64,000 bases of DNA from Rhexocercosporidium sp. MPI-PUGE-AT-0058 (lineage: Eukaryota > Ascomycota > Leotiomycetes > Helotiales). This document shows, piece after piece, positions 30,627 through 40,367 of the stretch (positions are counted from its first letter, which is position 1; every line of letters starts with the position of its first letter). The notes beneath the pieces are model-generated. The model had not been told where the DNA came from, searched no databases, and saw nothing but the letters and a program-made list of their open reading frames with translations. The stretch is from contig JAGTJL010000016.1 in NCBI GenBank assembly GCA_020746875.1, positions 1,302,001 to 1,366,000 of the forward strand. The letters are read 5' to 3'. A program made the translations under genes and the position numbers.

Positions 30627-32392
30627 ATGTCAAGTACAGTTGATCTCAAGAAGATCGAGACTCGGCTCTTCATCAATGGCGAGGTTAGTATTGCCAGGGG
30701 TTATTCCGAGAGAGGACGGGTTGACAGCCGCTTTTAGTTCGTGGAATCGTCGAATGGGAAGACGTTCGATTTGATATCGCCCAAGACTTTGGAAGTCGTA
30801 GCAAAAGGTACACAGCCCCTTCATCAACAAAACCCACGATTTTGAAAAGACATTTAGCCAATGCTTGGATGAGCAAATTCTGACATTCTACAGTCCATGA
30901 AGCATCTGAACAAGATGCCGACAGAGCGGTAGCGGCAGCAAAGGCAGCTCAACCCGCCTGGGCAGCACTGAGCGTCGAGGAGCGGTCTAAGCCGTTCAAG
31001 AAGCTCGCTGCTTTGGTTCGCGAGCACAATGATGAGCTCGCTGAGCTGGAAGCTCTCTCGATGGGTCACCCGGTATCAACTTACTTCCATGCTCACGCAT
31101 TCGCAAGCACGTTCGATTACTATTCCGAAGCCGGGTACAACAACCAGGGAACTTCGAGTTTGAACACTCCCGGGTTTGTCAACATGACTTTCAGACAGCC
31201 GTTTGGTGGTAGGTTTCCCCAATTAAATTGAGTCTATAGCAGGATGTTTTTCGGACCGTTGTATTCAAACCACCTGCTGTCTCTAAACTTTCTTCGGGGA
31301 ATCTATGCTAACCCGAGAAACTTCTCATAGTTGTTGCTGCGATCATTCCTTGGAACGTTCCCCTACTATTCTTCGCTGGGAAGTGTGCCCCTGCTCTCAT
31401 CACTGGAAATACCGTGGTACTGAAAAGCAGTGAGAAGGCACCACTGACTGCAAGATAACACCTTCCCCAAGCTTTTCGTAAAATACACTAACACCGTCAA
31501 GTCTGCTCGGGTAGCATCACTCCTCAACGAAGCTGGGTTCCCGCCAGGTGTGCTAAATATTATCACTGGATTCGGCAATGTCTCAGGATCAGTTCTCAGC
31601 CATCACATGGATGTCCGTGCCTTGTCCTTTACTGGATCCACGAGAACTGGGAGACATATCCAGGAAGCAGCAGCGAAATCGAACTTGAAAGTCGTCTTTC
31701 TAGAGCTGGGTGGCAAATCTCCAGCTATCATCTTCGACGACGCAGATCTCGAGAAAGCAGCCGAAGCGACTCAACACTCTATACAGACGAACAGTGGGCA
31801 GACTTGCATGGCGAACTCTAGAGTGTATGTTCAGGATACTGTTGCAGACAAGTTCATTGAGCTATTCAAGGCAAAGTTTGCTCCTGTATCTCTTGGGGAC
31901 CCGACAGTTGCCAGCATAAATCATGGGCCTCAAGCAGATAAGGTCCAGCATTCGAATGTTCTCAAGTATCTGGAGATCGCTAAGAAGGACGGGAAAGTCA
32001 TCTTGGGCGGTCAGGCGAACGAGGAAAAGGGCTACTTCATCAACCCTACCATATTCACTGGTCTACCGGAAGATTCCCAGGCAATGAAGGAAGAGATATT
32101 CGGGCCAGTTGTCAACATCAACACCTTCAAGACCGAGGAAGAAGTTCTTGCGAAAGCAAACAACACCGAATACGGTCTCTACGCTTCAGTCTTCACCAAG
32201 AATCTCGACCGAGCTATGAGATTTGCGAAAGGCTTGGAGGCTGGCACGGTTGGTGTAAATTGCACGAGTCCAGTTACTTCAAAGGATACACCGTTTGGCG
32301 GGTACAAGGGCTCTGGGATCGGACGAGAGGGAATCTTTGAATCGATGAACAACTTTTTGGAGACAAAGACGGTTCTTATCAAGCTTGATTAA
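30627..32392 (+). CDS. NAD(P)-dependent aldehyde dehydrogenase
   Basis: Five exons (30627-30683, 30738-30807, 30894-31208, 31331-31449, 31502-32392); 483 aa, normal for the family. Key motifs are the Rossmann/active-site segment [10 protein letters not shown], the cofactor loop FTGSTRTG, catalytic Glu about 255 in LELGGKSP, nucleophile Cys about 289 in [10 protein letters not shown], and EEIFGPVV near the C-terminus. It oxidises aldehydes to acids. Similarity in style to fungal salicylaldehyde/vanillin-type dehydrogenases fits an aryl-aldehyde substrate, supported mainly by its neighbours (decarboxylase, stilbene-oxygenase-like gene). Intron 4 (31450-31501) has a GC donor (GCAAGA) with an ideal CACTAAC branch point; a GT donor would not keep the frame. 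Confidence 0.93.
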
Positions 32393-32985
32393 TAGCCAGG
32401 TGCTTTAGATTTAGATGATTGTGTAACCAGAATTCAGGCTCATTGCAAACGTCACACTGAAAGGATAAACATCACAGCTCATTGACCCCACTCGATATAC
32501 CCCAAGCTGGATAGGTAGTATTGCGATGTTTTTCTTTTCATAATCAATAAACTTTCGCAGTTTCAAAGCTCCCAAGTCCGAGACATCATGCGTTTCCCAG
32601 CGAATAAACAGCTTCCTACAACTGCCGTGAACTTCGAGACTTGTGGCTTCAATGCTTCAGCTGTCCAGTGGGGCTTCCCCGCCTGGGGAAGGATCCTGCA
32701 TGTGGGCTCGTGGGGGATTGATTGCCCCCTGAGCACCACCACCTGCTACCCCGCATCTCATAGCTAATGCAATCCAATCCAGGCCGTCACGAACCCTGAA
32801 AATCCTCCCCGATGGATGGCTCTGCCCTTGGATTCGGACCCGTCGTTGGGCGACGACGCGTCTTCCCCATCTTACCTCTTGAACTCTGAAAAGTTTTGTG
32901 ATGTTTCTCCATGATTCGGAAGAAACTCTGACTTTGCGATTCATTGTTTACAAATTACTCGAGGTGGGGATCTGCCTAGGTCGTT
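32393..32985. other. Intergenic interval upstream of the Zn2Cys6 gene
   Basis: No gene found. A 95-codon minus-strand frame at 32657-32944 has no recognisable features. The right end is the regulator's promoter; no CGG-Nx-CCG pair stood out. Confidence 0.45.
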
Positions 32986-35500
32986 ATGATGGAGAACCGA
33001 GTGGCAGAAGCCCGTAGAGGCAGCGGATCGAGTAATAGACCTAACGGTCTACTCAAAGCTAAGAAAGTTCGCACGCCGAAGAGCTGCGATCGTTGTAAGA
33101 GCAGAAAGACCAAGGTGAGCTGTCATGAACAGGGGAGAAGCACAGTAGCAATGCTGACTTGATAAGTGTATTGATCCAGGTTCGTCGTCCTCCAAAGCAG
33201 CACGGCCCAAGATAGATATCCTGTCCTTGAAGCATGATCCTAATACATTCAAGTTCCTGGACCATGTCGCTACTGCGCACATATTGGCGCTGAGTGCGGT
33301 GTGGCAGCACGACCGAGACAAAGACCATTCTACCACGTTTCTGAAGAAGAATATCGATGCTCCATGCAGATTCTGAGACATTTTCTTCCCCAGGACGACC
33401 TCAATCTGGAAACCCTGAGAGCAATAGTGAAGGAGTTGAACAGCGGAAATAGTCCTATTCAAGATGCGACAAAGACTACCAGCGCCAAAGACTCCAATGA
33501 GCAGGCAGACGGTTCAGTCAGTAATGAATCGAACTCGGATACGGAAGAGATTGGAGATTTGCATCATCAATTAGGATGTTTGATGAAGGACTCTTTAGGG
33601 GAATATCGTGAGTCCTCAGCGGCACAGTTTTGAACGACTTTATGAATTCAAACTGACTGTTGCTCAGGATACCTTGGAGCATATTCAGACATAGCATTCA
33701 ACGCAGCAGTCTGCTCCATTGCCGAAGCACCAAGCCCCGAACAAGAAGAATCCAAAATTATCCTCCCACCCAAAGATCCATACCCACCCCAAAAACCTTC
33801 GAGAGTGAAGCTCCTGAGAGAGCCAACTTCACTAAGCAACCCATACCTTCCACCTCGCCAATACTGCGATTACTACGTAGCACGATACTTCGAGGGGGTG
33901 CATTGCATATACTGGCTGTACCCAATTGAGCAATTTCATGCACGGCTGGACGAAACTTATATGCGCGGTAGCGGAGCTGCTACCAGTTCGTGGCTTTGCT
34001 CGTTATATGCAATCTTTGCACTTGGTGCTGCGTCGGGAGAGAATTCTAAGAGCATTTTGTATACAGATTTTGTATCCGAGGAGGCGAGAATGAATCCGGA
34101 TCTCAAGACCTCGGATGACTATCTAGCCTTGGCGAAAGCTCTCGTTCCTGCTGTACATGACGAGGCGGATATCGATAGCATTCGAGCACTAGCAATTCTA
34201 GTACGTGATCCTCCTCGGGTCGGCCATGGAGAGAAGACTAATCGAGGAAACAGAGCCTCGCATTGCTCACCTTCAGATTCAGGATCACTTCCTATCTCTA
34301 CATGGGAACGAGTATGCAAATAGCTTTCTCACTCGGACTTCAGCACGACCAGGCACCAACAACACAAAGCCCAATGTCTAGACAGCAAAATAGGCGAATT
34401 TGGTGGACTTTGTACATACTCGATCAAGAAATCGCTTCAAGGTGTGGAAGCCCTTGCGTGAGCGATGAGAGGAGCGTGAGGATCCAGACACCCTTACCCT
34501 CCGAACAAGTACGTTCTTCATCCAAAAAGAAAGCCCGCAGTCTCGAACATCTACTAATAATTCCAGGTGCTCAATCCCGGCACAAACACACCCCTCGGAT
34601 CGCTCTCCGTCTCAACATCCCTCTGCCGTCTCAAACGCGAGATAATCCAAACCATCTACCCTGAGCGTTCCTCGGACTCGCGCACCATCTCCTTCCAAAA
34701 AGTAACCAACTACGTCTCCTCCCTCCAGAAATGGCAAGCCAGCATGCCCTCACATCTAAAATGGGGTGTCCCTGTAGCTCCAACCCACCGTCGCTCTATC
34801 GGAATCCTACATCTGAATTACTGGAACGCGATGATGTTGCTCACACAACCTTTTCTTCTATACTCGGTAATCCGAGGGTCGAGTCTGAATGATATGCGGA
34901 AAGCGTGGTTTGAGAAATTGGGCGAGATATGTGTCGACGCTGCGAAGAATGCGATTGTCGTGTTGAAAAGCATGGAGAATGATGGGAGTCTTTCGAGCTT
35001 GATGACTTTTGATTGTACCTGCACGTTGAAAGTAATCATGATTCTGAGCCTAGCTCTAGCGAAACGCGAGTCGTCTGAATTGAGAGTCGAGTATGAGTTC
35101 TGTATCGGGCTGATTGACAGGATGGAGCAGATTGGGTTCTGTAAAAGTGTTAATGAGGAGTTGCCATCGCATTTGGCGAGGTTAAGTGTCAAGAAGGAGA
35201 GAAGGGAGTCGGATGCTAGTATGCAGGTTAGCCCAAATGCTGTCTTGCAGATGTGGTCGGGTTTCGATCCGTAAGTCCTCGCACCCTGGGAACAGTTCCT
35301 AAAGATACGATTGCTAATGTTATAATAGAAATCACAACTATATCAGTACTGGCGGTAATCTGCAGGGAATGGAGGATCTGGGCGATCCCTTCTTGATGGA
35401 CATGGATTTGTTTATGGATATGGACATGCAAGGCGCGGGGGGCTTGTTCCAGCCGAACCTGGAGTTCTTCAATGGAAATTTCCAGACTTTTGATACCTGA
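32986..35500 (+). CDS. Zn2Cys6 binuclear-cluster transcription factor
   Basis: Seven exons (32986-33114, 33167-33179, 33254-33607, 33668-34200, 34254-34508, 34567-35270, 35329-35500); 719 aa. The zinc cluster C-x2-C-x6-C-x7-C-x2-C-x6-C is restored only by splicing (SCDRCKSRKTK + CIDP + VPGPCRYCAHIGAEC), including a 13-nt microexon. The middle region is a fungal-specific transcription factor domain, with the typical RRIWWTLYILDQEIASRCG and LNYWNAMMLLTQPFLLY segments. The acidic, Met/Asp-rich C-terminus (DPFLMDMDLFMDMDMQ) looks like an activation domain. The protein should bind CGG triplets as a dimer in the nucleus. Lying between the ALDH and ADH genes, it is the obvious candidate pathway-specific activator. 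A second ATG follows the first directly. Confidence 0.9.
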
Positions 35501-35659
35501 TGATAGGACTGAATGGTACATAAACTTACCGCATGACGTTGAATCGAATACTCTATGAACTATGATGCTCTTTTCTTTTCTACCTCCTCTATTTAGCTGA
35601 GCGAGTACCCAAACCAATGGAAGCGAGAGCATGGTTTCTATGAGCATTCTATCCAGTCA

Positions 35660-37097
35660 TCACTGAAGATCAAGAACACTGTGAAAGTTAGTAACATTTC
35701 GCCAAGCCAAAGAGAAACAGAAACAGAGAGCAGAGTACTCACACCCTCCCCTCCATCTTCCCATCAGCCATCTCCTGAAATACCTCGGTCAACTTTTCCA
35801 ACCTCTCGATCCTAATTTGCGTCTTCACCACCCCCTTAGCAGCCAACTCCAAAACCTCCCTCGCCTCCCTCTGATTCCCCAACGAACTCCCCACCACACT
35901 CCGCTGCTGCGTCGACATCAACCCCGGGAACGCACCACCCATCAAAACCGGCTCTCCCTCAGGAATACCCACACAAACCACCGTCCCCGCAAACCCCACC
36001 ATCCCCAAAGCTTGCCCATAAGCCCGATTACTACCCGCGCAGACAAGGACAGCGTTTGCGCCCTCGCCACCCGTGATCCGCTTGACCTCCTCCGCGATCC
36101 CGGCGTCATCGAAGAGTGTCATGTCGATGAAAACTTCGGCACCGGATTCGATGACGAGGGAAGACTTGGATGGATGATCGATACCGATCATGCGGTATTT
36201 CATGCCCCGAGATCCGATTTGGAGGGCGATATGCCCGAGACCACCGCCGGCTCCGCTGACGACTACCCAGTCCCCTTCTTTGGCGTTGGCTTTTAGGAGT
36301 CCGGCGTAGACGGTCAAGCCGGCGCAGAGCATGGGCGCTGCGTCTGCTGAGGACAGGTTGGAGGGAATGGGTGTCACGTAGTTGGCTTGAGCGATGGCGT
36401 ATTCAGCAAACGTGCCTGGTGTGTAGTACCTATATGTTATCAGTCAACGTCTCAAATAAAGTTCTTGAAAGAAGAGGTCCATGGGTTTCTCAAATTATCT
36501 CAGGAGGTGTATTCGATTGATTCGATATCTCATCTCAAATCGAAGAGATGAGATAAGATACAGGACCAAGGAAAAAAACTCACCCAGAGTACTTCTTCAG
36601 GTCACAATGCCCGTCAAAGCCCCTCATACAAGGTCCGCACTTCTCACACATGGCAGCAGCCCACTTGATTCCCACACGATCTCCCAGCTTAACGTTCTTC
36701 TCGGCTCCAGCGCCTAATTTCTGAATGATGCCTATACCTTCATGGCCCCCTACTTGGCCTTTTGGTGTTGGTGGGAGAGCAGCCCAGCCACATCGCATGA
36801 TACTGAGATCTGAATGGCATACTCCTGAATGCTGTGAAGAGTCAGATATGTCCAGAAGAGAGGGGTTGGATGAATTGGGAGTGTTTTGAGAGGTTCAAAC
36901 TCACGGTCAGTCGTACTAGAACTTCACCAGGTCCGGGCTCGGGCGTGGGAAGTTCTTCGACGTGAGTACTGATATGTCCGGGATTATCTATCCAAGAGTG
37001 AATAAGGATCCCACTCAATGCCGAAAATGCTTAAGTGGTCAGTCAATGACTTACCATACACAGCCGCCTTGTAAGTTTTCGGGATATCGAAATTCAT
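35660..37097 (-). CDS. Zinc-dependent alcohol dehydrogenase (MDR family)
   Basis: Five exons (37097-37055, 36987-36905, 36831-36584, 36429-35743, 35678-35660); 359 aa, as expected for this class. The catalytic zinc site is visible as SGVCHSDL and GGHEGIG. The structural zinc loop CEKCGPCMRGFDGHC has four cysteines. The nucleotide-binding motif is SGAGGGLGHIALQIG, with an Asp after the following strand (MIGIDHPSK) favouring NAD+. The usual family ending GRVVLDLQ is obtained only by splicing a 19-nt final coding segment, using the strong TACTAAC branch point at about 35685; reading through instead would stop after GRV. It interconverts alcohols and aldehydes, possibly aryl ones here. It diverges from the carotenoid-oxygenase gene and converges on the regulator gene. 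Confidence 0.92.
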
Positions 37098-37810
37098 GAT
37101 TCCCTCCAAATAATTGATGAATTTTGATAATTGTGAAGTGTCTTAAAGTTGAGAGGGCTAGAGGTTTTTAAATCACAACAGAATGTGGGGCACTTGTACC
37201 GCGTTTCATACCGTGATATATCAGCCGAGCTCCCCCGCATTTGTTGAACCGTCTTTTCTCAGCTTAAATGCCGCGCTCACGATAGCTCCAGACCAACGTG
37301 TGGGGACGAAATGTCAACAATCTATCAGTGTCTCATGTTGTACGATCGAATTACCCACAATGCCAAATTCTCGTAACATACGCGCCTGAGCTTTGGACCA
37401 ATATAGAACTAGAGCAGATTGAGAGGCTGTTCAGAACAATGACAGGTGGATTCACAGAGAAGAAGTATTTCTATACTCCAGAGAAAACACTACAAGGCCA
37501 AAACAAAGTGTCTCGGATTAGCTCTTCGATATAAGGTTCAGTGGCCGTTTTAAGAAATGCTCTTTGGTGCCCTCGGTTGAATTGAAGCGGTCTTGCTCGG
37601 CAGTATCAATCCGAATACAGTGACAGCGGAATTATATTTCTGCTGTCTCAATTCAGAAGCAGAGAAAATAGAGTTTATAAGAAGTGTGTGAGGCGGGTTT
37701 AGAGCCAGTGGCGCTCACCAATACCAAGCTCACAGCCATTTTGAATCAAATCTCATCTTATCTCACTCACATCTCAGGTCAACGTTAACAAACAAATATC
37801 ATCCCACGTG
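37098..37810. promoter_or_regulatory. Divergent promoter, alcohol dehydrogenase and oxygenase
   Basis: 713 bp separate the two starts. It contains a CGG-N10-CCG palindrome at 37598-37613. A CACGTG sits directly before the oxygenase start codon (37805-37810). No coding content. Confidence 0.5.
37598..37613. promoter_or_regulatory. CGG-N10-CCG candidate Zn2Cys6 site
   Basis: CGG CAGTATCAAT CCG, about 200 bp upstream of the oxygenase start. It has the same half-sites and spacing as the element at 30361-30376. Confidence 0.4.
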
Positions 37811-39711
37811 ATGGCACACCTATTCTCCTACCTACCCGTCCCCAAACCCAACTACACATCCGGCAAGAAATCCAGCACCCAAATAAAATACCCTTCTACC
37901 GGCCCCTTCCAAGGCTTCAACTCCCCCTCCCGCCTCGAAGGTTCCATCCATGACCTCGAAGTCTCAGGCACCATCCCACCAGACATAAACGGGACATTCT
38001 ACCGCATCCAGCCCGACCACCGGTATCCCCCTCTCTTCGAAGAAGACAGTATGTCTATCCTCGCCCTGAAACGCTCTCTGCTCCAGGACGTAGAATCACA
38101 TCCTTTGTTCCAATACTAATTAAGACATTGAAAATTGTACATGCTAAGTGAAATTCTTGACTAGTCCACTTCAGCGGCGACGGCAACGTCTCCTCCTTCC
38201 GCTTCTCAAACGGGCACGTAGATTTCTCTCAAAGATACGTACGAACCGATCGCTTCCTAGCCGAGACGCAAGCCCGGCAAGCTCTCTTCGGGAAATACAG
38301 AAATGTATACACGGATTCCGAGATGGTGCGTGGGGTCATCCGCACAGTATCCAACACGAACGTCGTATTCTGGCGCGGTATGCTCCTCGCTACTAAAGAA
38401 GACGGGCCGCCGTTCGCGATGGATCCCGTGACGTTGGAGACGGTCGGACGGTATGATTTCGAGGGTCAGGTGGAGAGTCCGACGTTCACTGCGCATCCGA
38501 AGTTTGATCCGAATACGGGCGAGATGGTGTGTTTTGGGTACGAGGCCGGAGGCGATGGACATGATGGGAGTTGTGATATTGTGGTTTATACGATTGATAA
38601 ACACGGAGTGAAGACGGAGGAGTGTTGGTACAAAGCGCCATTTTGTGGGATGATTCATGATTGTGGGTTGAGTGAGAATTATCTGGTCCTGCCGATGACG
38701 CCGTTGAAATGTACGAGTGTGGAGAATATGAAGAATGGCGGGAACCATTTTGCGTGGGATCCGAATGAAGATCAGTTGTATGGGATTGTGCCGAGAAGAG
38801 GGGGGAAGCCTGAGGATATTGTGTGGTTGAGAGCTGATAATGGTAAGTTTGATATTCTTCCTTCTAGGGTAGTGTCTATGAATATGAAAGCCGACCGAAT
38901 GTTTACAAAAACAGGATTCCATGGCCACGTAGCAGGCTGCTACGAGAACTCCGACGGCCATATAGTCTTCGACCTAACCATCGCAAGCGATAACGTATTC
39001 TTCTTCTTCCCACCCCTCAACACACCTTCATCCACACTGTCAAAACGCAACGCCCTAACCTCCCCCACCTATCGCTGGATACTCGACCCCTCCACCCCAA
39101 CCAACACACGCATAACCCCCTCCTCAGTCTTCGATATCAACGGCGAGTTCTCTCGGATCGACGATCGCTTCGTGACGAAGAAATACAACCACTTCTGGCA
39201 GGTCCAGATCGATCCCAGCAAGCCTTATGATTTCCAGAAATGCGGCTCGCCCGCCGGGGGACTCTTTAATTCGCTGGGGCACTTTACGTGGGATGGGAGG
39301 GAGAAGGATGTTTATTGGGCGGGGCCGACGACTACATTCCAAGAACCAGTTTTTGTGCCTCGAGGGACTTCTTCTGCAGATCCCAAATCTGAACCAGAAC
39401 CAGCTCCTGTGGAAGGAGACGGCTACCTCCTAGTCCTCCTTAACCACCTCGACGAGCTCCGCAACGATATCTTGATCTTCGATGCGTTGGAGCTGGCGAA
39501 GGGTCCAATTGCTGCGATTCATATGCCGTTCAAGTTGAAATTGGGCTTGCATGGGAATTTTGTCGATCAGAGGGATATTGACGCGTGGCAGCTTTTGAGG
39601 AAGGAGGATGGAGAGGTGGGGCCCGTGAGGAAGGCTGAGAGGCCGTTGAAATGGCAGGTGGCTCTTGAGAAGGAGGGAGTAGATGGGATGAATGGGACGA
39701 TGCTAGAATGA
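37811..39711 (+). CDS. Carotenoid-oxygenase-family enzyme, likely stilbene-cleaving dioxygenase
   Basis: Three exons (37811-38048, 38165-38842, 38915-39711); 570 aa. It is a complete beta-propeller oxygenase of the RPE65/CCD family. The four expected Fe(II)-binding histidines can be placed: His190 in [10 protein letters not shown], His244 in [10 protein letters not shown], His308 or His310 in [10 protein letters not shown], and His518 in LGLHGNFV. The [10 protein letters not shown] and [11 protein letters not shown] blocks are typical. Absence of a transit or signal peptide and the N-terminal style resemble fungal and bacterial lignostilbene, resveratrol and isoeugenol cleaving enzymes more than retinal-forming carotenoid oxygenases. 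Lys157 in [10 protein letters not shown] lies where those enzymes have the phenol-contacting Lys (family knowledge; my alignment is by eye). It would split a C=C bond with O2 into two aldehydes, feeding the neighbouring ALDH and ADH. Confidence 0.9.
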
Positions 39712-40367
39712 TGGGTAGTAGTGGTGGTGGGGGGGTTGATGAGGCGGGTGAAGTGATTCGGGGGCATGTTTATATCCTCGCTTAATCAAAACACTTGACG
39801 CGAGCCCCCAAAAATCAAAAGTCGAGACACAAGAACGACAACAGCTCAAAGTCACAATCACATTTAAGCACATGAAAATTTGTAGAACGCCGTTCACACA
39901 TTGTACATTTCACATACTAAACTCGTCACCCTATGTACCGTATCGTGCACCTCATCGCATTGTCCCACTCGATAACGCAAAACCCATAAGTACACCTCGC
40001 ATGATGCTTGCTTCCGCTCTTCGTCCGCACCAGCGCGTGCTATTTATTTCTGTAGCCAGAATCGAATCGAAAGGCAGTCAGCAGAATACCTGGTGGAATG
40101 GAGGAATGGGAATTCCGTGCTCCGAAAATCCATGCTTAGCTCCTGCGTGGTCGCGCGCTCATACACACGCAGGGCTCTGAGCATCAAAGAAAAGACTCTT
40201 CATCCCCAAAATGCGAAAATCTCATGCAAAACCGCCCAGAGAAGCATGCGTGTATGATACAATGAAAGTAAGATGCCCTATCCCATCCTTGTGCAAGCCC
40301 GAAAACACATTCAACCGCTATGCAAAAATCAAAGGTTTGTGTATCAAGAAGTAGGTAACGTCGTTCA
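39712..40367. other. Intergenic interval between convergent genes
   Basis: This is the 3' flank of the oxygenase (plus) and of the SPA2-like gene (minus). No gene or repeat seen. Confidence 0.5.

Noticed and set aside
38257..38961. 234-codon minus-strand frame
   Set aside because: Antisense to the carotenoid-oxygenase exon 2, which has the conserved histidines; His/Arg-rich composition typical of antisense reading.
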